Below, in pieces: positions 10,406 through 21,800 of a DNA stretch of 64,000 bases. The position numbers were made by a program, and so were the translations under genes. This DNA comes from Burhinus oedicnemus (taxonomy: Eukaryota > Chordata > Aves > Charadriiformes > Burhinidae): NCBI GenBank assembly GCA_008921705.1, contig VFFE01007737.1:62447-126446 (forward strand), given 5' to 3'. The notes under the pieces were generated by a model. It was not told where the DNA came from and made no database searches. It worked only from the letters and a program-made list of their open reading frames with translations. How positions within the stretch are numbered: the first letter of the stretch is position 1; each line of letters begins with the position of its first letter.

Positions 10406-11127
10406 CCCCTTCACCCCCATACGTCTTTCAACACACGGGCCAGTCTTCTGATAAACTCCCAGGGGATTATCACAGAGCTAATGAGAACCCACATGTTTGA
10501 TGTAACTGACCGAAAGAATTACTTGGACTAAAATTGTTTGATGATAAACAATTTTTCAGAATTAAGATGTTCCTTGGGAGCTCCCCGATGGCAGAAATGG
10601 GGAGAAATCAGATGATGGTACAAATTCTACCTGAGCAACGAAGCATATTTCAAATTGCAAACGGGGATGTGCGTCCTGCTCCAAAATGACATAAACAGCT
10701 TTGTCAAATTAATTTTCTCCTTACAGCACTTAAAAAATGGGAGAGTTGAATCTTAACGTTTCAAAAGTGCTTAATTCCTGGTGCCTCTTCCTTTTCTCAA
10801 AGATGAGGTGGCACTAATATGATTTTTTTCCATTAGTAATATCACAAAGAGACAAAAAGTGCAAAATAAGCTCATCCCAGAGCGGAGGCTCAGGATAGTG
10901 TTAGCCATGATGATGCCAGGACAGGCTGGATGAAGACATTTTATTTTGGATATTAATATCACCGACTTAAAAGGTGTAATATTGTAACTGAGTCAGCAGA
11001 CTGCCCATATATAATAAAAGAAAGAGGAAGCAAAAAAGTGAAAGTGAAATATTAGCAATTCTTCCTAAAACTGGGCATTCTTTTCTGCTTAATCATGGCA
11101 CCAGCAGAAAATTTACAAGCCCAGCTG
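10406..11127. other. Intergenic stretch before the assembly gap
   Basis: AT-rich sequence with no supported gene or repeat. It ends at the run of N bases. Confidence 0.5.
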
Positions 11128-11933
11128 NNNNNNNNNNNNNNNNNNNNNNNNNNNNNNNNNNNNNNNNNNNNNNNNNNNNNNNNNNNNNNNNNNNNNNNNN
11201 NNNNNNNNNNNNNNNNNNNNNNNNNNNNNNNNNNNNNNNNNNNNNNNNNNNNNNNNNNNNNNNNNNNNNNNNNNNNNNNNNNNNNNNNNNNNNNNNNNNN
11301 NNNNNNNNNNNNNNNNNNNNNNNNNNNNNNNNNNNNNNNNNNNNNNNNNNNNNNNNNNNNNNNNNNNNNNNNNNNNNNNNNNNNNNNNNNNNNNNNNNNN
11401 NNNNNNNNNNNNNNNNNNNNNNNNNNNNNNNNNNNNNNNNNNNNNNNNNNNNNNNNNNNNNNNNNNNNNNNNNNNNNNNNNNNNNNNNNNNNNNNNNNNN
11501 NNNNNNNNNNNNNNNNNNNNNNNNNNNNNNNNNNNNNNNNNNNNNNNNNNNNNNNNNNNNNNNNNNNNNNNNNNNNNNNNNNNNNNNNNNNNNNNNNNNN
11601 NNNNNNNNNNNNNNNNNNNNNNNNNNNNNNNNNNNNNNNNNNNNNNNNNNNNNNNNNNNNNNNNNNNNNNNNNNNNNNNNNNNNNNNNNNNNNNNNNNNN
11701 NNNNNNNNNNNNNNNNNNNNNNNNNNNNNNNNNNNNNNNNNNNNNNNNNNNNNNNNNNNNNNNNNNNNNNNNNNNNNNNNNNNNNNNNNNNNNNNNNNNN
11801 NNNNNNNNNNNNNNNNNNNNNNNNNNNNNNNNNNNNNNNNNNNNNNNNNNNNNNNNNNNNNNNNNNNNNNNNNNNNNNNNNNNNNNNNNNNNNNNNNNNN
11901 NNNNNNNNNNNNNNNNNNNNNNNNNNNNNNNNN
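11128..11933. other. Assembly gap (806 N)
   Basis: Unsequenced or unresolved bases. The right flank is very GC-rich, so the gap probably hides GC-rich promoter or CpG-island sequence of CSNK1G1. The ORFs spanning it are artefacts of N translation. Confidence 0.99.
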
Positions 11934-12250
11934 GGCTTTTTGCAGCGCGGGAAGCAGCAGGAGGAGCCGGGGCTGGGGCGAGGCGGGCTGCCGAGCCCCA
12001 GGCGCGGCCCTGCTGGCTGTCCCTCCCATCCCAGCCCCGTCGGGGCCCGCTCCTGCGACGGGGTCTTCGGCCGCAGCCCCCCCTCCTTCGCCGCGGCCTG
12101 TCCGCCGCCGCGCCGGGCGCTACTTCCGCCTAGCAACGGAACGCGGTTGCTAGGGCGGACCCGCCGCCGCGCCGCCCCGGAAGCTGTTGCGGGCGGCGGG
12201 GGCGCGCTGCTGCCATAGGGCGGTGCTCGCCGCGGGGCGGGGTTAGGAGG
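11934..12250 (+). promoter_or_regulatory. CSNK1G1 CpG-island promoter region
   Basis: Dense CpG sequence begins at the gap edge and continues to about 12900. An ETS-type ACTTCCG lies at 12122-12128, and further CGGAAG or CTTCCGG motifs occur near 12177 and 12256. A perfect inverted repeat, CCTAGCAAC (12129-12137) and GTTGCTAGG (12146-12154), contains GTTGC half-sites like those bound by RFX factors. No TATA box is evident, as is usual for broadly expressed kinase genes. The missing 806 bases may hold more of it. Confidence 0.55.
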
Positions 12251-12380
12251 TGAGCGCTTCCGGTTCGGGGCTCTCCCCGTCGAGTGCGGCGGAGGGAGGA
12301 GCCGCGGCGGGGCGAGCAGCGGCGGGGCCCGGCCCGGCCCGGCCCAGCCCGCCTGGAGAGCCCAGCGCCGCCGGAGCCAG
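12251..12380 (+). other. CSNK1G1: Probable non-coding first exon of CSNK1G1
   Basis: The strongest donor in the island is GGAGCCAG|GTAGGG, placing the exon end at 12380. A second possible donor, AGGAG|GTGAGC, lies after 12249. No start codon of the kinase occurs here, and the coding frame begins 46.9 kb downstream, so this would be 5' UTR only. The 5' boundary is unknown; the given start is nominal. The repeated GGCCC tract at about 12327-12348 makes the leader extremely GC-rich. Assignment to CSNK1G1 rests on strand, CpG island and being the nearest upstream candidate. Confidence 0.5.
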
Positions 12381-15300
12381 GTAGGGGGGCGGCGGAGCCG
12401 CCGCCGTTGCTGCGGGGCCTGGGGGGCCGGCGGCGGTGGGTTTGCTCCGCGGCGCGGCCCGGCCGCCTTCCCGGGGCCGCGCCTCCAGCCGTGGCGGCGG
12501 AAGCTCCGCGGGACTTGCCGCTGCAGCTGTCCGTGGTGTTGAGGACGGGGAGCGGCTGCAGTTCTTCCGGCGTGAAGGGCTCCAGTCGGGCGGAGGAGCC
12601 GTGCGGGGCCGGGGCACGGACCGGCCGGCGGCGGGGAAGGGCTGGGGGGGCCGCGAGGCTTCCTTAGAATGGCCCAGGAGAGCTCTGAGGGAGTCGGGCT
12701 GTTGGCCGACCTGAGCTCCGGGAGGCGCTGGGAGGGTGTCCCGCCTCCTCCCGGGCGAGTGCGAAGGGAACCGGGCCGGTGAGGGGCGCAGCGACCCCGC
12801 ACCGCCGCCCTTACGGGCAGCTTTCCCTGCACGGGCTGTCCCTTACCGGCGAATGGGTCGGAAAGGGGCGGGGGGGTAGTCACGTTGAGGGGCGCATGTT
12901 GACACCCATGGTCCTGTCCGTAGCTGGCAGCGTGGGGCAGGGCGCTGACCAAAGCAGGAGCTGTAGGTGACTTGGGGAGCTCCTTCTAAACCTGGTGATG
13001 TTCCCAGGTCCAAGGACAACAAATCATAAAGTGTAAGTGTGTTTCCAACTTATGTATTATTATGTATTCCCCTACTTATCAGGGAAACATATGTGTATGT
13101 GCTGTTTGGCACGCTATGAAACTTTAGGAGTTGGGTTTGGTTGTCGTGTCCAATTTGCTCATGGGGTTGTCGTCTTCCCTTCCTGATCTGTTTTGCTGCT
13201 GGCAACCATCATCTTCGGCCTTTCTCAACAGTGACTTGACTTTTTGGTTTGTGGGAAGTGTCATGTTCCGAGTCCAAGCTCACGGTCAGTTACTAATACC
13301 TGCTGCGTCCTGACTTCATGTCACCTTCCTGCTTTCTCATTATCAGGCTTGCAGTGGCCTGGTTGAAGTCACGCTGTCATGGGTGTGATCTCAGACTTGA
13401 TTTTTTTCTTTCTTTTTTTGTTGTTAGTGCCCTAATGCATATATGTAACCAGCTTGTGCTGCCATTCTCCAAGTTCTTCAGGACTTGCTTTTTCCTTCTC
13501 TCAGCTCCCAGCTGTGATTTACCTAAATAAACCATCTTCTCTACATCCCTGGTTTAATATGGTGTTGGTAACTCGGTCTCTGCCAACCTGCTGGGAGAGG
13601 ACGATAGGTGAACTGAGAAGCATGAGCTTTGTTCCGCTTGAGAAACTCTTATCAAATATTAGTAGCACTTTCCCACAGACGCATTCCAAAAAATACAAAG
13701 AGTGCCTTTGAGTTACGGGTTTGGGGAGATTGCTTTCTTCAGGCTGCAAAAGGTGTGGAGGATTCCTTGCTGCTTGCTAGTTGCTGAAGTTTTGGAAGTG
13801 TTGCCTAGGCAGTGAAGCATTACTGATAGGAGAATTTGGGTTTTATTCCGTTGCTGTTGTAGAGAGATGCAGAGAGTGGTCTTCTCCGTGAGGAGCTGGC
13901 TGACACTAGAGCTCTTTGAGTCAGGGATGAGCTAGAGATGCTGCCAATGATAAATATCAGCAAGAGTTCTTATACGGGGAAGGTGACCGCCAGCAAGGTG
14001 CCACCAGATAAGAAAGGAATTTAATTATCATGGTGTGTAGAAAAAAAATAGAATTCTTATTAAAAAACCCCAGTGTACTTAGAAAGCATGGAGGATCATG
14101 GTGAGAAATGGCCAGGCAAATCCCTGTTCTGCATATTGAGTTGCCTGCTGCTGGAGTACTGGTACCCTGGTACAGCTGATATTGCAACATTTTGGCAAAA
14201 ATATTGCTGACTCCATTGAAATATTAGACTATCCGCTTGATAAAATCAGTGCTTTACACTTACACCTTACGTAAGTACCTAAACTTTGTTGAGATACAAG
14301 TGTTTCTTCAGACATTGCCTGCCTTGAAATTGCTTTTTCTAGACTCAGCTAAGTGTCCCGCTGGTGCATTCTTTATTTTTTTAAGAGCTTTTGGGGTGCA
14401 AGGAAGACAAGGCACAGCTCTCTGCTTTACTCTGCAAGTCTATAGCAGCCTATTTTCAACTGCTGGCCTAAAGTCCTTGCCAGTTTAGACCAATCTGGGC
14501 TTCTTGCTGCGTTTCTCATGTGGAAAGCTCTTCTGTTACCCTCTGGGCGCGATGGTTGGAAACTTGCACCAGATTCTCAAGATAAATTTATTTGTGGCTG
14601 GTATGTACCTATCTGTGTTTGTGCCAGTGTTGCCTCATATAAAAACAGCTCTTCCCTCCTTCGGTGCTTTCAGAAAGCACTCAACTCTTGGCTTCTTGTT
14701 TTCAAACCACGCACGCCAACCTTGCAGTTGCTCTTTTCCAGGTTCTCTGTCGTTCTCTTCTGTGCATGTGTTTGCTTAAAGTTAATCCCTGGATGCTCCT
14801 GACCGAGGAGCAGGGCACGGAATGGCAGGGGAGGTCTCTTTGGGCTGCTGTGTAGTGCCGCAGGTGATTTCTTTGTGCTGGTATCCTTCACAGCTGAATC
14901 AGGTTGGTGGCTCACAGCAACAAGCTAATAACCTGTCTCTCTCTTTTTTCCTTGGATTAAAGAGCTTTGCAGTTCGTAGTACTGTTTCTTGCAAATTTTG
15001 AAGTGTATGACCATGCTTCATTCCAGTCCATCTATCATACTTTCCCGTAGGAGTGTTTATGCTGTTCTGGTTCTCTGTATTGACAACAATTTGACTTCCT
15101 ATGCCATAGTCGCTGATGGGAAATATTCTGGTGGGAGTGATCAAGCAGACGGGTTCACAGAGCTCCATTGTGAGGAGAGTTATGAGCTGGGTGAGATTGT
15201 AAGTGCAACCTAGTCCACAGCCACTTGCTGCCTTCCTTACACTGAGATTGCCCCCTTTTTTGTGGTTTTTCAAACTAATTTCCAGCTCTTTGGAAGCAAT

Positions 15301-18254
15301 CAACTGCTGCGTATTTTCAGGTTAACAGATGAAATCCTGTATAATGCCTTAAAAAGTGCTACCAGATGAGACCAGGAATCCATCTGGCCTGGTATCCTGC
15401 TCACTAGTAACCAGTAGCAGATGCCTGGGGAGGGGAGTACACAGATACAGCAGATCTAATCTGGGGAAATACTACTTTATTTTTCTCTCTCCAGCAGTTT
15501 ATGACCTTCCTGAGCCAGGTGTTTAAATTTAGTAACCTTCACACTTCTCTTCGATGGATTTGTCCTCTGCCTTGCACAGAGAGACACGCAGTTGGACAGT
15601 AACTATGTAGGCTACTTGTTCCATGGTCTACATGTGAGGGTGAGACAGGAAACAAGAACTGGGGGTGTCCAAAGAAACTAGCAAGAAACAAATTCAGAAC
15701 AAATTACTCCTTCACTTTCTCAATGACACGGTTTTAGGAAGCTGCTTTTTGCATTCCTACTGGTCTCTTGGCTGGGCTGAATTGTCCTCATCTGTTTCGA
15801 CTTCCCTTTCCATGTCTCTTCTCCTTGCTCTTCATGTCAGTGCCAGCTCTGCTCCAGCCTCTTTGAGGGGTGGCACAAGGGAATGGGGGAGGTCGGCAGA
15901 GGTGCTGATCAGATCAGCAGGTGATACTTATGGTGCAGGTGCCCCTTTAGAAAACACGGTATGCTGTGGATTTGTATTTTGTTCTATATTGTTGTCTGTG
16001 TAATTACAGACATTCTGCTTGTTTGTTAGTGATCAAAAAAACCACGGAGCTACAGTTTTTGTGGAATATTCTGCTGTAGCCCTGGTATCCTGTTCCCCAG
16101 AGTTGGCTTGAGTTCAGTCTGTCATATTTTTTTAAGTAGAAGTTAGGGTGGTTGTTCCTGATGTGCTGCGCTTTGAGTTGTATCACCCACTCGTATCACA
16201 AGATTTTACTGCAATTTCTTAGAGTCATTGCTCTTATTTACAGATCATGTTGAATTATTCAGAGTAGCAAATTTTGGCATCTTAGTACTGCCTTCTCTTG
16301 CATGGCTCAATATACTTGAGCAGAGTCCTTTGGCGAGTCCTCTCTGCTACAAAACTGACGAGTGATGCCTTTCGTCTCCCTTCCTTATCTTTTTTTAACC
16401 AGTTATTTACGTATGTGAAGGATCTTTCCTTTCATCCTATGGAGTTTTGCTCTCTAAAGAGCTTTGAAGGATCTTGTCATGCAGTATGCTTGGTTTTTTC
16501 AATGAGGTATATCAGCTGCCTTTTCCTTGTTCGTGTGCCCTGCCTCCTGTGAAAGAAAAGATGACAGACAACAACCTCCAACTGACTCCTGAGACATGTC
16601 TTCATTTCATAAAATATAATTAGCCCTGTGTCCATTTAGTCCATTCTTCAGGACAGCTCTGATTCGCCCAGTGTGGCTGCGTGGTTTGTGGTTGCTCAGA
16701 TGCCTCTGAATCGCTCTGTGAAAGCTGGTGCAAGTGTCTTTCAGGTGCCTTGGTGCAGCTTCAACCAAGGAACTATGTGGGGAACTCCCTCATCCTCCTC
16801 CTGGGTGACTTTGTATGTAAAGCGAGGTTGTTGCTGTCGCCTTGTCTTCTGAGTGGTTCTTTGCTGCCTGAAGCCTTATTTGCTTGGCTTGCTTTACTAG
16901 GGTCAGGCAGGGCAAGGAGAGATGGCCGAGCTCAGCACCTTGGGTGTAAAACACAATTTTAACTTTTGGGAGACATTGTCTAGTAATTATTTAACCCAGT
17001 AGTAAATCATGGGACTTCTTTCCTTTTTTTCTTTATATAAAACCTTACTAATTTTTATTTAGTTTCTTTCTTGAATGATTAGCCTTGCTGTGCCAGCTGG
17101 ATTGGCTTCTATTACTTCTACGGCATGGTCAGATTGCACAGGAGAGGCTCACACCAGTACTCCTGCTGCCATTCAAGGTGAAGGCAGGAATTGCCACTTC
17201 TCTCATCTGCTGCTGGGGAGGAGTCACTTCATGCTATTTAAGTACTTAGTCTTGACGTTTTGAATTGACCCGACACTCGCGCAGTTTACATGGAGGCATT
17301 TGAAGTCTCTATTTAATGCCGTGTTTTCTGCTTGTACAAGCCCCTGGTGACAGCTGCTACCACTGCTTGGGTGGCTAACACTATTTTTTTGGTTTAAACT
17401 TGGAGTTCTGATTTACAGGGTATTTCTTGCTGACACAGTGAACGTAGATTGCTCGAATGGTGGTGTATGGTAAAGAAAGCTTAGGTCCTCTAAAAACTTG
17501 CTTAGTCCTCGTATAGTTTGAATGTCCCATTGACTTGTCTGCCCTCTGCTCTGTTTTGAATGACTGCACTACATCCATATTACCACTTTAAAAACAGACA
17601 TTTGAGTTTTTCCATCTTCTAGACTTCCAGCATTTGTGAAGAAACACACTTGTGCCTTGGTTTTGTCTTTCTATCTTATTTTGCTTGTACTGTGTTGATT
17701 TTCCTAGCTTCTGATTTTTACATGGCTAATTCTTGTCCCATCTGTAGGGGATTTTGAGGAGATAAAGTTCTTATGAATCGGATTCTTTCCCCCAAAAGCT
17801 GCATTGTCCTCAAATATATGCTCCTCTATATCTGCTGGCTTTCTCTCTTCTGAAGTGTCAGAGGAGCCTTCAATCTTGTTTGCAAGTGGCGGCATCCAGG
17901 TGCTATTTTGATTAATTCAGTCCTCACTCTTGTAGAGGCTTACAGTTGTCCAAAACCCTTCTTAATTCCTAACGAATCCAAGCCTGAGTGTGGGAGCAAT
18001 TCTTTGAGATGCTGTTGCACAACTCCATCACATGATTACTGTACCTTTGCGGACCACAGGCAACAGCCCTTCCTGATGTTATTTAGTAGTGTGTGTTCCT
18101 GCACAAACAGGTAGTCACTGAAGATACACCCTTTGGTGTCCTGCAGAGTTCCTGGTTTTGATGAAATTATGGCAGTGGTCACCTTGACCTGCAGAGAGAT
18201 GAGATGACTGAAGGCTTCAGTCTACAGTGGCTGAAATGGCAGTGTGGAAAGCAC
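12381..18254 (+). other. CSNK1G1 intron 1, first part
   Basis: CpG-rich sequence fades by about 13000 into ordinary AT-richer intron. Apart from a possible old repeat at 15358-15440 I see nothing distinct. The open frames here are short and carry no recognisable domain. Confidence 0.5.
15358..15440. repeat. Possible ancient interspersed repeat fragment
   Basis: The phrase pattern GACCAGGAATCCATCTGG, then GGTATCCTG, an AACCAGTAGCAGATGCC segment and GGGGAGGGGAG resembles an old sauropsid interspersed repeat seen widely in bird and turtle DNA. This is recognition by memory only. Confidence 0.35.
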
Positions 18255-18832
18255 AGTCTGCAGGATGTAAAGGAATCGCCTTGAAGGAGGTGATTCTCCA
18301 CCTCTACTCTGCTCTTATGAGACACCCTGGACTACTGCGTCCAGCTCTGGGGTCCCCAGTGCAAGAAGGACATGCAAGTTGGAGCGGGTTCAGAGGAGGC
18401 CATGGAAATGGTCAGAGGGCTGGAGCACCTCTGCTATGGCGAAGGGCTAAGAGAGTTGGGGTTGTGCAGCCTAGAGAAGAGGAGGCTCTGGGGAGACCTT
18501 ATTGCGGCCTTTTGATATATAGAGTGGGCTTATCAGAAAGACAGAGAGACTTTTTATCTGGGCCTGCAGTGACGGGACAAGGGGAAATGGTTTTAAACTG
18601 AAAGAGGTAGGTTTAGATTGGACATAAAGTTTTTATGATGACAGTGGTTGAGACACTGGAACAGGTCATCCAGAGAAGCTGTGGATGCCCCATCCCTGGA
18701 AGTGTTCAAGACTAGGCTGGATGGGGCTTTGAGCAACCTGATCTAGTTGAAGATGGCCCTGCCCATGGCAGGGGGATTGGACTAGGTGATCTTTACAGGT
18801 CCCTTCCAACCCAAACCGTTCTGCCATTCTAC
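18255..18832 (+). mobile_element. CR1 LINE, 5'-truncated, + strand
   Basis: The block follows the CR1 3' end: decayed reverse-transcriptase C-terminal coding sequence (cores like GGAGCACCTCTGCTATGG and GAGAGTTGGGGTTGTGCAGC), then the 3' UTR ending TCCCTTCCAACCC and a degenerate ATTCTATG-type tail near 18832. Frameshifts and stops show that it is long dead. CR1 is the dominant LINE of birds and is usually truncated at the 5' end, as here. Confidence 0.92.
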
Positions 18833-21800
18833 GGGGAGGTAAAATCTCAGACTTGTTGTGCCTGCTTTATCACTATATTCCCTATTAAATCCTCCCTAGA
18901 CCTTTCTTTTTTTATAGAGGGAGGAGGTATTTTAACTCCTTCCTAAAATACCTGTTTGATTTCTGGTTCATTGGACACGACCTACCTCTTAAAAAACCAC
19001 TTATTTCTGGAAGTTGGGAAAACCAACAATGAAACGCAGTCAGTTTGAGATTACCAACCTCTTCTCCTGCCTTTGCATATGTTCTTCCTTCCTGTAAGAT
19101 CTATTTAGAGCAGCTCATCTTCCGAGATGGATGGGTGTCTCTTACCTGTCTGAATCTCCTGTTTTGGTTTGCTCATCTGTGAGCAAATCTCTTCTGGATA
19201 ATAACTTAATAGCCTGAAGAGTTGACAGCAATTCTACCCTGAAGATTAGGCTGACAATTTCTGCTTTGTGGAAGACAATTGAATAGCTTGGATTTGCTAC
19301 TCCTAGCATTTAATGTGGGAATTGGGGATATTCAGTGGTGAGATGGGAAAGCTGTTTTTCTGTCTGCCTCTGTTATCCTGCTCCTTTTTTTTTTTTTTTC
19401 CTTCTTATGTGATTACATTATGACATTCCTTTAGGCTGGGGAAAATTGTGGCTGTTTACAAAGTGAAGGTTCCTTTGCAGTCCTGAATCTGCTGTCAATT
19501 TTTCTGAAGCTGTTGTGTTTCTGTAGTCTCCTAAGATGAGCTGGCCATATTGCCTGTGGTACATTAGAGGAGGCCACATCATTTATTAAATATCCTGAGT
19601 AGTTGCCGTCCTATATATGTGTTTTAATGTCTATTGATAAAGCTTGGTGAGTTCATGCAGTTCGTGGTGATGCTAAGAAAACTCTGGAATACCTGCTTTC
19701 TATAGAGTACTCCTTTTTTTTAAACCCACAAGGAAATGCTGTACTTCAGTGCTGAAGCTAGGTTAATTAAGTTGTAGGAGAAACCTACTTGAACTCTGAA
19801 GAAAACCAGTCTGAAGTATATGTTTCTTGAAGGTCTTTATTTTATGTAGCCAAATATGATTGTTTCCATCTTAGCGATTTGCTGTGGAGCTCAGTTCATA
19901 ATTTAACTCATCTAATGTAGCAGAAAATCTTGGGTGCTTAGGAGATGGAAATCTGTATGTGTTTTCTCTTAAATACTTATCTTTGTGGCACCTGTAATTA
20001 GGGTTGCATCTTGTTTGTAGAAATAACAAACCAAACTGTTCCTTTGCTAGCTGGTGCACATTCATTTCTGAGTTTTGTAAGTCAGAGGATTGGATTCAGA
20101 TGCAGTTGTTTTTCTCCCTTCACATTAACGGCGAGCACACTAGAGGAAAAACTACCTTGAAGGAAATCTGTCTGCCATCTGTCCAGTCTTCCTCATAGCA
20201 AGGTGGGGCATATGAATTGAGTTATTACTACTCTTGGATAAAATTCTTTAGATGAATTTCTGAAGAGTAGCAATTTCAAGCTTCTTAGACTTATCTGGGT
20301 CTTCAAGCTTTCATTCCTCGTGACTCAAAATTCCTTGTACATCTGACTTCTGCTTACTTAGGTCTATTAAAAACAAATGAGAGGAAGTCCTCTGAAATAC
20401 GGCTTATAATATCGTTCCATTGACAGTGCCAGTTCTGGCAAGTGTAATGAAACAATTCAACTTTTCTGAAGTTTGGTACAAGTCGCTTAATTGTAAGTCC
20501 TGTAGCAACCCCGTTTTGGCTTGTTTGGCTTTCCTTAGGTACCTTGTAACTGTCTTCCTTTGTAACATGCAAGGCTAATTTCTACAGCTTGTTTTATTTC
20601 CTGGGTCTTAAAAGAACAAGTTTCAATGAACACATGAAACTTAAGAACTTGTAACATCTTACTTTCATGAAGCAGAGAGCACATACTTTGTAGTTGTCTC
20701 TTTTCAAGCCTGAGTTAGACTTCAAAGGTCTTACCTTTAGGAGGCTCATGAAGACTTGTTCTTGCTGTTGCTTTTTGTCAGAGCTGCAGTAGCAGGTAAC
20801 AACACACTGGTTTGCACTGGGAGGGAGGGATTGTGGCAACGCATGCATTAAGTAGCTTCTTAGGTGGAAATAAATGTTTTGAAAATGTGTGCTATGTGTG
20901 CATCCACCGGGTAGTGAAGTTCTTCCCCACCCTGAAAAATGCTTGCTCTGTGGTTGCAGTCCCATTTTGCTAACCATGGACTACCTCAGCTGGCTTAGCA
21001 GCAGTGCCAGGTTAGATGGCTTGGAGGTCCTTGGGTTCTCTGGGTGACCATCCTGCAGCTGAGACCAGGCCTGGAGCCACTCTGGCATCTGATACTGCTT
21101 CCCAGCTGTCCTCTGTTTGGAAAGGTTTTGACAGGTTTCTAATTCTGAGACAGCTCTGTGCAGCGTTGGCAGTGCTAAGGCTTCAGTTTTACTGGTGATA
21201 GATGCAACACCAGTGATGGTAAATCATAGTTAGGCCATTTCTGCGGGAAGAATATCTCTGCTGGAATTTATGTTATTCAGTAGTTAAGATCGAAATCTGG
21301 TATTGGGCTCCAAACCAATACACAGTCCTTTGTTTTTTTCTAGATTTACTGGATACAGCACTGATACTCGGTGTTTTTTATCATTTCTAAATGTTAGTAG
21401 TTATTGTGCGTGCCAGAGTGCCTTCACTTGTCAAGATCTACGATTGGGAGCATGGTGTTTTGGAACCACTTGTTCTGTTCTTTCTGGTCTCCGCAGAAAA
21501 CTGAGTGCTTCAACATTAAGCAGACAACATGATCGAAGACAGGGTTTTGAGAGTAACTTTTGGCTGCTGTGGGTTTTGGCTCACAGCATGTAGGCTGGGG
21601 GACTTGAGGGTCTCAGTGTCCTCCTGGCTGGGGATGCTGCAGGGACATGTTTGGATGTCAGAGCGGGTATGTGCGGCAGACTGTCTGATGTTCAGGCATC
21701 CTTCTGTGTTACCATCTGCTTGCAGAGGCTGGAGGGGATGGAGTGTGATTTACAAGTGTCTAGTTGGACAACATATACTCAAGATCTACTGTAAGAAACT

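Noticed and set aside
12243..12714. Several overlapping ORFs in the CpG island
   Set aside because: Arg/Pro/Gly/Ala-rich products in opposing frames are typical of GC-rich promoter DNA. They match no kinase sequence.
11052..12952. Long ORFs on both strands across 11052-12952
   Set aside because: They are open only because the N gap translates as X and the flanking CpG island is GC-rich with few stops.
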